64,000 nucleotides of DNA, taken from the NCBI RefSeq assembly GCF_943734655.1, contig NC_071355.1, forward strand, positions 54,832,949 to 54,896,948. The letters are read 5' to 3'. The stretch is from Sabethes cyaneus. Its lineage: Eukaryota > Arthropoda > Insecta > Diptera > Culicidae. How positions within the stretch are numbered: position 1 is the first letter of the stretch; every line of letters begins with the position of its first letter. A model generated the notes under the pieces. That model was not told where the DNA came from and did no database searches. It saw only the letters and a list, made by a program, of their open reading frames with translations. Made by a program: the position numbers and the translations under genes. Shown here one piece after another: positions 12,739 to 24,818 of this stretch.

Positions 12739-14384
12739 TTATACATACATTCCCATGCCGTACATCGAGCCCCAGTCCACGTTCTGGAAGCTCGACATAT
12801 CGACATTGGCCAGACTGTATCCCTGATAGGGATTGGCTCCGGCCGCAAGGCCTGCGGGGACAAGTTGATGATGAGTAGCAGCTGCCTGAGCTGCCTGTTG
12901 AGGGGTGGCGGTAGGCTGCTGCGGTGCCGGTTGAGCGGTGGCTCCAGCTATCGATTGGGCATGCGGAAGAGATTGGCTTGCAGCTTGTGCACCAGTAAGC
13001 TGTGTGGCTGCCGAGGCAGCTACTGCGGCATGCTGCGCAGCAGCCGAAGGCATCGGATATGGTGCGTACCTATAAGAAGATTCACGATTTAATTCAAATA
13101 TCAAAGTAAAAATTTACACCTGAACTCACCTAAAGCTATGCAATGTAGGTGGATATGTAGTGAACACTTTGCCGAATCCATTCTGAACCTGCATGGCTGC
13201 GGCCGCAGCGGCCGCTTGATGGGCAGCCTGGGCCTGCGCTTGCACCATCAGTGGATTAGCCAGTTGGCTTACGAGTGGGGCTTGAGCCTGAGCAGCTCCC
13301 ACTAGGCGAGCTGTTGCCGGATTCGCGATCGGCAGTCCCAAATTACCCAAAATGATTCTTTTTTGCAGCAGCTGCTGAGCAGTGGGAGTCACAGCTTCCT
13401 TCGGTTGGGCCTTTTTGCATTCAACTTTCTTGTTCTTGATGGTATGGAAATGAATCTCACACACCCGATCCACCACGTCCTCGTGCTCGAATGTGACGAA
13501 CCCAAAGCCCCGGTGACGCTTCGTTTGCTGATCCATCAGCATGACTGTCTCCTCAACCTTACCGAATACGCTGAAATATTGCTTAACCTCTTCAGCGGAA
13601 GTATCCTGCGAGACACCTCCCACGAAAATTTTCTTCGTTTTGTTCGACTGTGTTTTCGGTCGGTTCTTGGGAGTTGCATGTTTCGGATCTATTTTCTTCC
13701 CATCCAGCGTGTGGATTGGCACTTGGAGAACTTTGTCTACGCTATTTGGCTCCTGAAAGGTGATGAATCCGAAACCTCGGCTTCGCTGCAAGTCAGGAAA
13801 TTAGAGACTTGTTAACCACCCGCTAAAATATCTTAATAAGAAGTGAACTTACCTGCGTGATGGGATCCTTCATGATCAGCACATCGGTTACCTTGCCAAA
13901 CATGCCGAAATATTCGCTCAACTTTTCCGACGACGTTTGCCAGCTGAGACCACCGACAAACAGCTTACCGGGTGCCGGATCGCTGCTGCTGTTCGGCGTT
14001 GATCGTCCCGAGGAACTGCCGTTAGTGGAGTTGGCTTTTGTCATATTGTTGCAGGTATTTGTCGCGGCATTGCTGACCAAGGTGAGCTGACTGTTGGCCA
14101 GAATTTTCTGCTCCTGTTGCAATTGCTGTTGCTGCTGCACCTGCTGCTGTTGCTGCTGCTGTTGTTGTTGCTGTTGTTGTTGATCTCTGTTTCGAGCGAC
14201 ATTCGGTTAAAAATCAAGTTCAAAATTGTAAACGGTGTTCGACTGTTTATTATTATTGATTTACCTGTTCTGATGGGCAACGACGGCAGCCGCTTGCGGG
14301 GTGAGTAGGTTCGCTGTTTTGATTGGCACCAGTCCGTTGTGTAGGTCATGTTCGAGCAGGCCGCTTGCGTCCAAGGTTCCAGCG
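12739..14384 (-). CDS. msi: Musashi RNA-binding protein, 3' four coding exons (5' end missing)
   Basis: Four coding exons join in frame: 14384-14265, 14186-13853, 13785-13130 and 13069-12739, with 78, 67 and 60 nt introns bounded by GT..AG. They give about 480 residues. In order: an N-terminal linker (GTLDASGLLEHDLHNGL), a long glutamine run, a Ser/Asn-rich linker, RRM1 (RNP2 KLFVGG, RNP1 RGFGFITF, split by the third exon junction), RRM2 (RNP2 KIFVGG, RNP1 RGFGFVTF) and an Ala/Gln-rich tail ending MYGMGMYV. RRM spacing, the segment KIDPKHATPKNR and the tail match insect musashi better than the related Rbp6. Musashi binds UAG-containing sites in mRNA 3' UTRs and represses translation in neural precursors and germline stem cells. 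The stop is TAA at 12739-12741. The exon at 14265 starts with codon position 3, so at least one earlier coding exon exists; it was not found in the window. Confidence 0.95.
14100..14182 (-). repeat. CAG/CAA glutamine repeat in musashi
   Basis: A CTG/TTG-rich run on the + strand encodes about 24 residues, nearly all glutamine, upstream of RRM1. CAG and CAA codons are mixed, which tends to stabilise length. It also creates long Leu-rich and Ser/Asn-rich shadow frames that are not genes. Confidence 0.9.
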
Positions 14385-14811
14385 CTGCAAGTAGAAGTGC
14401 ACGAAACACGAGAGGGAAAGAAAGCAACGATTAATTAATGGGCAAATATCGCGGGCGAGCGAGCCGGACGGGCGGCGACACAGAAGTAGTTGAGCTGAGT
14501 ATACAACATTAGCGTGCCCAGAGCATGGTGGAAAGGGGAGGGGGGTTCCAAATTTTACATATTGCAGTAGATCGGTTTTGCTACTTGTGTTGATACAAAA
14601 AGCATAGCTTTGGGCTTAAACGTCTTTCTAAAACTTGACCCATCTTTACTGACAGACTTCAATCAACTTTTAAACTATCTGTGAACTTTTTCATTTTATT
14701 TTTATATTTCATTTTTGTATGTCTTATTATCATTGTTGTGCTATTTTTGTGTCATTTTCTTGTCGTTTCTGTAGATTTTTGTATCATATTTATGTAATTC
14801 GTGTATCCCAC
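14385..14811 (-). other. Musashi intron, 5' side of the last visible exon
   Basis: It begins with a strong acceptor for the exon at 14384 (pyrimidine tract and TTGCAG on the - strand). From about 14690 the + strand becomes T-rich with TTTTTGT words, the start of the degenerate array that continues at 15269 beyond the MITE. Confidence 0.6.
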
Positions 14812-14814
14812 TTA

Positions 14815-15265
14815 GGCCATTACAAATATTTAAAAAAGCTTTTGTCCCTCCGGTGTTGGGCCACTGAAGGGGGTGGGCGAAAAAAAACAAAGAGAATTTT
14901 TTAATCGAGCTAAAAAAATATGGATTTTAGGCTTTTTGCTTAAAGTTTAAACGTGAAAACCAAATCTATTCTTGCTTTTAATAAATACATTGTTATTTTT
15001 CATGCAAAAATTTGTTCGTAGAAAGACAAAAACAAAAGAAATTTTTTTTGGCCGAGTTTCGGAAATTCCACTGTTTGAACTTCCATTTCTATCTCGTGCT
15101 AGAAGCGTTAACTCAACTCGTACACTCAATTTTCAAATTTTATAAAAAAATTAACTCATATCCTACAAATTATTTTTTTGTCCCCCGATTTTTCAATCCA
15201 ATTTCCAAAGGGGGGGGGGGGGGGGTGAGGGGTGACAAAAACTTTGAAAATTATTTGCAATGGCC
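14815..15265. mobile_element. TTA-flanked MITE (PIF/Harbinger-like), copy 1
   Basis: The ends are inverted: GGCCATTACAAATA at the left and the complement of TATTTGCAATGGCC at the right. Both are flanked by TTA (14812-14814 and 15266-15268), the 3-bp target duplication expected of PIF/Harbinger. Length is 451 bp. The interior contains a poly-G run near 15209-15225. The same element at 31812-32289 is flanked by TTA too, which supports the boundaries. It has no transposase, so it must have been mobilised in trans. Small open frames inside are conserved between copies only because the element is repeated. Confidence 0.8.
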
Positions 15266-15268
15266 TTA

Positions 15269-15920
15269 TATAATATTTTTACCATTTTTGTAGGTATTTT
15301 TGAATCATATTTGTATCTCTTTCTATTATTTTTGTATTGCATTTCTATAATTTTTGTGTATTTTTAGTATCTTTTTGTATATTTGTACTATTTTTAATAT
15401 TTGTTTGTCACTCTTTTCATTTTTACGTCAATTTGTGCTGTTTTCCTATTAATTTAGCGACATTTTTGGAACCATTCCTATGTCATTTCTGCATAATTTT
15501 CGACTTGTTTTCGTAATATCTTTGACTTTTGTGCGGTTTTTGTAATTTTATGTCATTTTTATATCTCTTTCGTGTCAGTTTTGTGAAATTTATTAATTCT
15601 GCATCTTTTTTTAACCATCTTGGCTTTATGTAGATCGTTGATGTGCATTTTTTTTATCTGATTTGCATACTATTTTAGTCATTTTAGTATCATATTTGTG
15701 TATTTTTTGAAAAGTTTTTTGTATATTTTTGAGTTAAATTTTTATGAAAATTTGTGCGTCATTTTATTGTCATTTTTGTAAGTCTTTCGTATCATTTTCG
15801 TATTTTTATTTGTATCAATTTGCGTCTATTTTCGCTTCATTTTTGTATAATTTTTTACAATGTGTGGTTTCTATGTAATCTTTACCGTTATTAAATTACT
15901 ATGTTTTATATATTGTTTTT
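15269..15920 (+). repeat. Degenerate T-rich array (TTTTTGTATCA-type words)
   Basis: About 650 bp in which TTTTTGT is repeated with words such as ATCATTTTTGTAT and GTCATTTTT, at irregular spacing of roughly 10-25 bp. The same array type, A-rich on the + strand and hence inverted, occurs at 32293-32520 and 37501-37690 and briefly near 35780-35830. It flanks both MITE copies. Confidence 0.6.
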
Positions 15921-17162
15921 CATCTTTTATAAAGCATGATTCAAAGCGTCGCACTCATGATTTGAAACATTAAGTATTGTTGATTTCAGATAATCGCCGC
16001 CACCGCAATGGTTATTCGATTTAATCGACGTTTTTCGGCGAAATAAGTATAAAGATTTTTAAACACGAGTTAGTCCGGACGTTGCGAGCTACTGTTGGTC
16101 TTCACTCATCATCTGCGGACAAATTTTTCGTCCATTAGGTTCGACTTGGTTTATCTTTCTGAAGATTGCTCGGATTAACAGACAATAGAAAGGCTTTTAG
16201 ATTAATCAAGTTATGAGTTTGACTTTTTTCCTTCTTTCCCTTCTTTTTCACTTCATTTTCCTCGAGCGAAATTGTGTGCGAGATTCGACTGTGATAATCC
16301 GATTTACACGGGTAGTCTAAACAGGGACAAATGTCGCAATACTGTTGACAGATCATTTTTGTTTCATTATTGCGATATTTGTGAGTCAATTTTGTTATTT
16401 TGGCGTAGGTATTTATTGCGTCAGTTCTACGTTATTTTGGGGCTTTTTCGAGTTCAAAACAGGTACAGCTTTTCATACAAATTATGGCGATTTTTCAATA
16501 TTCCGGAAATATGATTCATCAATTTATTATTTTTAAATCATATTTGTATAAATTTATGTCACTTGTATTACTTTTGAATACAGTGCTCTTTTTTGAACTC
16601 TAGTTTGATGCTATTTCTGAGTCATCTTTGTCATGATTGAACATTGAATTTTTAGCTCAAAAACGAATAAACATAATTTTTATGTTTACGAATTCATGAT
16701 AATTTTGTAACATTATACAAACTTGGGAAATAAACAACGTCCAAAAATTGAAGTTTTTTGAGAATTTTAAATTATTGAAGTCCACAAGTTATGCCCATGT
16801 TCAAAATTTTATAAAATGCTAAGACTTTTCGACCTAAACTGCACGATAATTTTGAAAAATCCCCCATTTACATTAGTATCCATGCATATACTTTAGTTTA
16901 ACAGAACTTAACCTATGAAGAAAAAACAGTAATTTAATTAAATATATGGCATCACCGGAAAATCAGATTTTAAACGAAAGATGGTACATTCGCCCCAGAG
17001 TGGCCCAGCCTTGGCACGCCCGTGGTTGCTTGAGCAGGGCGCGGGAGGCGACGCACTTGTTGTTCGAGAATTTTAGTTTCAATATTCAAACACAAAAAAA
17101 AAAACAGTGTGCGAGATTCTGACTGATGAAGTTTTATCCAAATTGTCTTCCACATACAACAG
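15921..17162 (+). other. Non-coding DNA upstream of NMES1-like exons
   Basis: No first coding exon for the downstream gene is found. An ATG with a good context (GCCGCCACCGCAATGG, ATG at 16008) opens only 12 codons and stops at 16044, directly before a GTAT. It therefore cannot be joined to the exon at 17163 without a frame problem. The rest is AT-rich with no recognised repeat. Confidence 0.4.
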
Positions 17163-17774
17163 GTTCTCCCACTGGTCATCATCATCGGGGTTGCCGTAAC
17201 AGGTGTCTGCGGATTTAGCACGTATTCGTTCCTCACCCGTCCCGATGTCAGGTAGGTTGACGTCTAGACAAATGGTGCGTGGTGTGATTTCGTGATGGAA
17301 ACATTAATTTGTTTGTTTGTTTTTTTTTTCTTTGCTACACGACAGCCTCAACAGAAAAAATTATACATGGGACACCATGGACGTTATGAACCCGCAGAAA
17401 ATGAAGGTGAGAATAGCGAATCAATGTATTTAATGACCCATCTGGTACCAAAAATAAACAAAAGTTAGTTGATTATGCAATACGATTTTAAAAATGGGGG
17501 CATATTGTCAAGATGGATGAATAATGTACTTCAAAAATGTCCTAAAAAATAAACTTTCTGTTTGGTGTTGGTTCTTTAGGTTTAATAATTTTGAGTTACA
17601 AGCGAAAAATGAAACATAAACTAAAATGCCAACTTAATGCTTTAACGTTATTGACATTGTTTTTATCAGCTGTCCAAGGCAAATTCTATTAGTTTCAACA
17701 GAGACTTGATGCTCAACGAAAGCGAAAATAATCGCGGATTCAAGGGATTGCGTGTCAAACTGCAACGCTCGTAG
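17163..17774 (+). CDS. NDUFA4/C15orf48 (NMES1)-like small mitochondrial protein, isoform with proximal last exon (5' end missing)
   Basis: Three exons join in frame: 17163-17251, 17346-17406 and 17670-17774, with GT..AG introns of 94 and 263 nt. The first encodes VLPLVIIIGVAVTGVCGF and on to LTRPDV: one membrane helix followed by the RPDV..NRK motif. The second reads LNRKNYTWDTMDVMNPQKMK. This helix, then (N/T)PDV or TDV, then a basic-W-(D/E) stretch, is the layout of NDUFA4 and its paralogue C15orf48/NMES1, small inner-membrane proteins tied to cytochrome c oxidase. Spacing fits NMES1 best (PQK before the C-terminal exon). The third exon adds 34 residues, beginning LSKANSISFNRDL and ending KLQRS, not obviously like the family. 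The first exon starts in phase 0, and the frame upstream meets a stop without an ATG, so about 12-16 N-terminal residues lie on an unseen exon. A poly(A) signal follows at 17925. Confidence 0.7.
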
Positions 17775-17924
17775 CCCCCTGTATAAAGCGCTAGTTTATT
17801 GAGGTAGCAAATCTACTACACTCTGTTGCTTCAACACGTTTCAGAGAACAAAACGACCTCAATTTAGTAAGCTTTTCCGTGACGTAAGTTCCGAAACCGA
17901 CATCGTCGGTGTTACGTCGAAGTC

Positions 17925-17930
17925 AATAAA
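17925..17930 (+). terminator. Poly(A) signal for the proximal NMES1-like isoform
   Basis: AATAAA lies 151 bp after the TAG at 17772-17774, a reasonable distance for a short 3' UTR. Confidence 0.45.
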
Positions 17931-20500
17931 TTTCAAAACTAGAACGGGAGCAAAGCATTTGTTCCAGGCAAGTAAACCGTTGCATGTTGATCAATTTTTT
18001 CTTGTTTGCAAGAAAAACAACACGTGACCCTTGGCTAGAACATCGAACACCGTTTGATGATGGAGCTTAAGCATCCCACCCATTCTAACGGTAAAAACTA
18101 GACAAATAATTTAATGAAAATTTCGGCCTGATTTAATAGTTTCTAACCATTGAAAAAAAATTGACAATACCAGAAGCTGGCAGACTTTGATCTCTCGCAT
18201 TGTCCCCACAGAAAAAAAAGTTATTGTGAATCTGCGCGTGTAGCGGTGGCACAGCCACCGAGGAGGAGGAGGAGAACGACGACGGCAGGACACTTCGGTG
18301 TCCTAACGAGCCGGGGAATTTCCCCATTGTCTACGCGCCGAAGCGACTAGGAACCAACACAGTCAGACACACACATACATTGGTCGAGTGTGCGCTTTTG
18401 GTCCTTTCGAAAATCGATTTTCTTGTCCGTTCAGTCCGTGTGCCCTACTCTCAGCGGTGTTATACTGCTGTTCCTACACGAGGCATTTCGTACATTTTCA
18501 TCACATCACATGCATAAAATAGGGGTGTGCTCATGTCCCAGCAAGGCAATCTCTACGGAGAGCGATGAATGGCTTTTCTGATCGACAACTGACGATCCAT
18601 AGGGTTAGGGTGACCAAGATTACTGGCAGGGTATTTAGCTGCGTGTACTGGTTGCCCTAGCAGGGGAACTTTCACCACGTTCGACACACGCACGCATATC
18701 GGAGGGTACAACCTTGCATAAACAGGCCAGAGTCCTAGCCGAAGCCGAGTCCTGTGCCTGCTAACAATGGCGCATGCTCCTCGAAGTGCCGTTTCAATGT
18801 GTGTGTGCGTCTCGGATATGCCTTTTTGTACGTGTTGTCATGACACCACCGGGAAATCAGCCGGATAAAGGGAACCATCCCTAGTCGATTCAGTAGACTT
18901 GAAGTGTTCATACGTTCGCACCTCGCTCTTGGACGAAAATGACTCCTGCTTTGGCCTTACTGAAGTTCCAGCCAGACTTCTGGAGTCTGACCCAAATTAC
19001 CCTTCGAGGGTGGATTCCGATGATAAATGGCTGTATTAGCAGTTCAGTTAGCTAACCATCGTCAGCCTCTCAGTGTGTCTAGTGCAAAATTGAGCCGTAA
19101 AAACGTAAAATCGATTCCAGTCACGCCCTAGATGCCAAAAGTGATATTTCCTCATCCGAAGGAACTGTGCAAATTTCGATTCGACGAGATGATCTCCGGC
19201 TGATTTACCCCTCGAGAGCCCAGTGGATGTCTTCAGGTTTCGACTTTTGCTAGAAAACGATTATATTGTCCTGTCACAGCAGTACTTTTCTTAGCTTACT
19301 GTTGTTTCGGGACATTTACATTGATTCTAGCGGTACCAACGAGAAACCTGCTCCACGGATAGCCTGCCATCGAAAAAAATGTGGACATATTTGGCTGTGC
19401 CCAAATTCCAGCCGTCGTCCGCTTGGTAACGCGAAATCTTGGATTATTTTACTGAGGAATGCAAACTACTATTGAACGAGATGAAGCATGTGGATAATCT
19501 AACACAGTTCAAGAAACGTTGCATTTCAAAGTCAACCAGCGGTGATTGAATCAAGATGGCGCCCGGCACAGAAAAAATTCTACGAATTGAATTTATGTTT
19601 TAAAACGGCAGTATCAGTGCTCGTATCAGTTGCATTATGTTTAAAATAACAATTTTTAATAGAATTACTCCATTCTGGAATCAATTTCCAGCCAGCTAAT
19701 TATGTTTTTGGGACAAACTTGACCTAGCCGAGCCTCACCGGCTATCGATTTTCTTTTTCTTTTTTCTTTTTTTGCTCGACTCGAAGCTCGCCATTACTAG
19801 AACGCCATTTTGTACGTGCCAAAGGTGCGATAAGAAACGAACGATAGCTAATCGAGCATCGAGTCTCTCAAATCCGCGGCTTGAGTGGCGCTTGTTGGAT
19901 TACGAGCTGGGATGGGAATGAAAAAAAACTGGTGCCAGCGTGAAGTTTTTCCGTCAACCCTTGCCGGTGGAAAAAAACGTGTACATTTTCTATTTAACAA
20001 TGTTCGTCTTAAAATGTCAATTTAATTCATTATCTTTACACACATACAACCCACTCCCTTTACGCTGCATTGCATAGTACAGCGCCTAGAACGGTAGCAG
20101 ATCGCTTTCATTAAAACATTTGTTTAAAGAGCCACTCAGGAGCACTTTCACGCATCCCGAAAGGAACAATATATCCTATGGCAAATTATGTTACTCGTTT
20201 ACGTCATCTCTACATCAGAATACATGTATATTGTCGTCGATGTGCTATCTCGTACCAGTAGCAATGCCTTTTAAAATACATATCTAGCAAAAGCGCAATA
20301 ACCTATGGAACAGAATAGTACGGCACATCCTTGCAATTCCTAACACCCATGTATTGGTGTATCCTACAAAACGGTAACGACTCATGTAAAGCGTTAAACA
20401 CACCCCCTTGACCCCGTATCCGTATCCGAGCAGTGCGTTCTCGTTTATTTATAGATTAAACACAATGCTAGGGATATTAAATGATTATTACGAAAAAGGG
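17931..20500. other. Non-coding DNA, moderately GC-rich
   Basis: No recognised gene. The segment 18150-19250 is richer in GC and CpG than its surroundings and has an AGG/CCT trinucleotide run near 18260-18275, but no exon with credible splice sites or domains. On the gene model given here this is intron of the NMES1-like gene. Confidence 0.45.
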
Positions 20501-22912
20501 ATGCTACCCTCCGCTAAGGATACGCACGCACGTCCTCGCCCGTTGAAGCTTGCTGGCCAGACTGGCTAACACATACACGAACAGAACATGCACCTCTCCG
20601 CTATTAACCTGTTTTGCGCTGGTAAATCGCACTGTGAGAATCCCTGGTTTTTCACTCACGTGATCACCCCTGTATCGCTGGTAGAGCCTTGCGTGATGGT
20701 GAACTTTGCCGGAGCATGAAGCATACACAGCACATGCGCCGCACCTTCCGGAAAGCTTCACCAACTCTTGAGGCCAGCAGGGCTTCCGATGCCGAAAAGT
20801 TCCGGTAGGAGCCTCTACTACTGATAAGAAAGCTCCACGAAAGTTGCTACTGCTGCTGCCACCAATCGGTGACTAGTGCTAGCATGTGGCAGCCGGAAAG
20901 GATGAGCTCGAAAGGGGTGGTGGTGGTTGCAACTCTTTACCAACCGCCCTCCATTCCATTGCCTCCCCTGTACGTACGATAATGGACTTGAAAACTCTTG
21001 TCACATTTGCGAGATTGTGGGCTCCTATCAGAATGGGGGATGATGATTATGGAAAATCCTTACACTGACAGAAAGGAAGCACATTAGCAGTGAGAGTTGC
21101 AACAGCAAGCAAAAAAAAAGCAGAAAATGCTAGTGGGGATGGAAGCAAAAAACACAATACCATCACGGCGAACTGATGGATGATTGTTATTAGTTAGTAT
21201 CGTCCTCAGGAGAACTTATCATGAAACAGAAGCCATCCATTTTCCGTAGCATTTAAGAGACAATACATAGTAGTTCTGTGCTCCATTTCCTGAATTCATT
21301 GAAAATTACATGACGATTTCGAAAAACTAGTCCCTGAGTTTTGGTTCCATAATGGCGCGTGGCTTAGTTTGAAGACAAAAATATACGGCGCAACATTTGT
21401 TCGCTAGTTTGAGTTTGCCTATATCAAAGCCAGATTTACGGCGTTTTATTATTTGTTCACATTGCCATTATACCTATCTAGCTGTGCTGGCTGTCGGAAC
21501 AATAAAATTAATGTTGAAGATTATGATTTGTTTGTTCGGTGTAGGGGTTTGATCGATATAATCGGTACGGTTGCCTTATTTTGACCAGCGGAAAAAATTC
21601 ACAAAATTGAATAAACACACTCGCTGTGCTCGCTTTTTGTCTGTCACCAAACGAATACCTACGATGTTACGATGCTTTTCTTTACGCTAAAGATGGCTTT
21701 CGCGGTAGCGAAATAGAAATATAATACATGAGATATGAATATGTAATCAGCTTTACATGTGCTTGTTTATGCAAAACAACGTGTTTTGCCCTTTTTAGGA
21801 TACAATAACGATAAAATGACGGCCTATAAAACAATGTTTTGGAAGGAATGACAACACATCTTCAATGGTATAGTCCAAAAGCCTTCGGATAAGAATTCGA
21901 ATAGGGGTTGTCTTATTACATCTATCTGACGTTGTTCATAATATTCAAGTTTAAAAAAAATAGTTGATATGATTTGATTTTAGTCACCGTGCACTTATGT
22001 GAATGTATTCAAATTGATCACGATCATTCACAAAAAATAGTTGAGTGCTGAAGCCCGCAACTGACCTGAAAAACCCACATTAATTTAAAAATATTTACTG
22101 TGTTCATCAGAATAGAGGTTTCCCATTAACCCCTAAAGTCTACGTCATTTTTATGCACCATGAAAGTTGCAAAACAGGTCGCACCTTTAAGTTTGTCTAT
22201 ACTTTTTCTAAATTTGGACATTTTTCCCAAAAATTGGCTTAGTTTCATATTTCCTCGAGATCGTAGTCATATGTCACTTACGTCGGAGTTACTCCAATGT
22301 TCCTTGGGGGACCGAGACATAGCTTTTTGAATTTTGTCACATTTCTGGAGAAATTTGTTTGAAATATATCAATTTTTTTAACAAGTCATTGACTGTGGCC
22401 ATCCCAAGTACCGATTCCAAAGCTGCTTGGTTTTATTGCGGTATTAATAGGTTAATAGGCCATAGGTTTTATTCTGGTATTACGTAATACCAAGATGATA
22501 CGAATTAAAAATACTTATAGAGAACTATAAAACCGTAATAAAACTGTTATTAATGCAATTTTATTGTGATTGCACGATAAAACTAGTTAGCTGCACCACA
22601 CCTCTTATAAACTTACTATAAGTAGAGCGTAGCAATAGAATGACGTACTAACACAAAATTGATTGTACCGCACTGAATCTGCGAGTTTTATAGTGCCATT
22701 AAAATGGTTACAGCTTGCTTCTATTAAGAAGAATACTAGAGTTTAACACCGAAAACATTTTCTATGTTACGCCATATTGCCATATTCTAGTATTTTTTAG
22801 CCCACCAACAAAATCCATCAAAGCAAAGCGTGAGTTGCAGAAAGAATATTATTATCAACCGGATTTCATGTCACAGAAAGCAATGGTTTTGCTAACAATT
22901 GGGATTGACTTA
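20501..22912. other. Non-coding intronic DNA
   Basis: No gene recognised. Around 22420-22580, GGTTTTATTGCGGTATTA and a nearby inverted counterpart (CCGTAATAAAAC) hint at an old palindromic MITE, but the ends could not be fixed. Confidence 0.4.
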
Positions 22913-23224
22913 TCTATACCTATAAAAATGGATTTCTGTCTGTCTGTCCCTATGTTCCTTATAGAATCGAAAACTACTGAACCGATCGGAGTGAAAATTT
23001 GCATGTAGGGGTTTTTGGGGCCAGGAAAGGTTCTCTCGATGGCAAAAGACCCCTCCCCCACTAAGAGGAGGGGGGGCTCCCATACAAATCTATGCCTATA
23101 AAAATGGATTTCTATCTGTCCTATGTTCCTTATAGAATCGAAAACTACGGAACCGATAAGCGTGAAAATTTGCATGTAGGGGTTTTTGGTGCCAGGGAAG
23201 GTTCTTATGATGGTTAGAGACCCC

Positions 23225-24215
23225 TCCCTTCACTAAGAGGGAGGGGCTCCTATACAAATGAAAGACAAATTTCTGCGTAACTCGAGAACTAGCAAATCAA
23301 GCAAATGGAACAAAATTTTACATGTGGTTTTTTTGGAGACAAGAATTTTTTCTATGGTGAATTGAGACCCCTCCCCACTTTAGGAGGGGGGGGCTCCTAT
23401 ACAAATGAAATACAAATTTCCTCATAACTCGAAAACTAATTAATCAAATGAAACCGTATTTGGCATGTGGGTGTTTTTGGAGGCATGAATTTTTTCTATG
23501 ATGAATTAGGACCCCTTACCTTTTTAGGAGGGGGGGGGCTCCCATAAAAATGAAATACAAATATCCTCATAACTCCAGAACTAATCAAGCAAATGGAACC
23601 AAATTTAGCATGTGGGTGTTTTTGTAGGCATTTTTTTTCTATGGTGGAGTGAGACCGCTTCCCTTCTCTTTAGGAGGGGAATAATAACCACTCTCCCTTT
23701 TAAGAGGAGGGGCTTGCATACAAATGAAATACAAATTTTCTTATAACTCGAGAACTAATCAAGTAAATGGAACCAAATTTGACATGTGGGTGTTTTTGGA
23801 GACAAGAATTTTTTCTATGGTGAATTGAAACCTCTTCCTACTTTAGGAGGAGGGGCTCCTATACAAATGAAATACAAATTTCCTCATAAATCGAGAACTA
23901 ATAAATCAAATGTAACCATATTTGGCATGTGGGTGTTTTTGGAAGCATGCATTTTTCTATGATGAATTAGGACCCCTATCCCTTTTAGGAGGGGGAGCTC
24001 CCATACAAATTAAATACAAATTTCCTCATAAATCGAGAAGTAATCAAGCAAATTGAACCGAATTTGGCATGTGGGGGGTTTTGGAGGCAGGAATTTTTTT
24101 AATGATAGTTTGAGACCCCTCGCCACTGTGGTAGGGGGATAAGGACTCTCATACAAATAAAACAGAAATTTTTGCGAAACTCAAAAACTAATCGAACTCG
24201 AGAAATTTTAGACTC
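23225..24215 (+). repeat. Minisatellite inside Helitron-like element 1
   Basis: About seven units of 140-160 bp. Each carries ATACAAATGAAATACAAATT, then AACTCGAGAACTAATCAAG, then TTGGCATGTGGGTGTTTTTG, then a C-rich/G-rich pair (ACCCCTCCCC ... AGGAGGGGGG) that can pair as a stem. The open frames seen here on both strands are products of the repeat. Confidence 0.8.
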
Positions 24216-24439
24216 TTTCATAAAACATTAATCAATAACAAGACCACCAAAAACTATCAATAGTAACATTAGATAATTCAGCGTGAGACGGCCACAGGCC
24301 TTGAGTGTTGCCGGCGACCTACCGTCAGAAGCGCCGGCTGCTGCGGGGGGCAGCCCCGTAGAGATCACCTCTATCTAGGTTTATTTATTTTCCTAGATCT
24401 ACTGACCTCTATTACTTTCCTTCAGTTGGGTCAGCCTGC

Positions 24440-24595
24440 GAAATGGTACTTTCTACGAAAAGATTTTCCGTGAAATGGTATATCCCGCGTAAGGTATTTC
24501 GCGAAATGGTATTCTGCGAAACTCTATATTCCGCGTTATGGTCAACCGAGAATTGGTGTTCCGCAAAATGGTATTCGGCGAAATGGTTTGTAATG
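24440..24595 (+). repeat. Degenerate GCGAAATGGTAT array
   Basis: About eight loose repeats of a 14-16 bp word resembling TTCCGCGAAATGGTAT. They form part of the 3' portion of Helitron-like element 1; a reduced remnant lies near 36465-36490 in the nested copy. Confidence 0.6.
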
Positions 24596-24818
24596 ATGGC
24601 GAATATTTTAATGCTATCCGCTTTATTTTATCAGGCTAAGCAATGGGGGCAGTTGTTTTCTACTTTACTGTGAGGAAAATTTGTACATATATTAAAACAC
24701 CCATGAACTCCCCAGAAACTTGCAAAACTCAAGATTGTGACAAAGGTCATCCGAGATTCACGATTTATGTACAACACAGTTTAATTTGTGGCAATACGAA
24801 GTTTGTCGTGTCAGTTAG

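Larger units (their letters stand above)
22913..24818 (+). mobile_element. Helitron-like non-autonomous element 1
   Basis: It starts at A|TCTATACCTATAAAAATGG and ends at GTGTCAGTTAG|T, close to the other copies that start A|TCTATACC and end GGGTCAGCTAG|T (33237-35778 and 35932-36765). A 5' TC end, a 3' CTAG-type end and insertion between A and T without target duplication are the marks of Helitrons. No Rep/helicase gene is present. The body has a leader (TTTCTGTCTGTCTGT), a roughly 150-bp minisatellite, a GC-rich block near 24280-24360 and an ATTCCGCGAAATGGT-type array. The 3' TTAG is one base off CTAG. Helitron assignment is inference from the ends; a clear 3' hairpin was not identified. Confidence 0.65.

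Noticed and set aside
12688..13092. Open frame on the + strand opposite the musashi last exon
   Set aside because: Shadow of the GC-richer musashi coding exon; no domain and no splice support.
13363..14308. Several + strand frames opposite musashi RRM and glutamine exons, including a leucine run
   Set aside because: Antisense shadows; the leucine run is the complement of CAG/CAA codons.
14041..14427. 128-residue - strand frame with Asn/Ser runs
   Set aside because: Wrong frame of the musashi glutamine repeat read through an intron.
14947..15129. Conserved - strand frame also present at 31924-32124 (MS(V/L)RVELTLLAR)
   Set aside because: Conserved only because it lies in two copies of the same MITE; no start, splice or domain support.
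16008..16046. ATG with strong context as first exon of the NMES1-like gene
   Set aside because: In-frame TAA at 16044-16046 directly before the GTAT donor, so no in-frame join is possible.
22715..23175. Open frames with PIKMDFCLSVPMF-like sequence
   Set aside because: Produced by the Helitron-like leader and repeat units; the same wording recurs in each copy.
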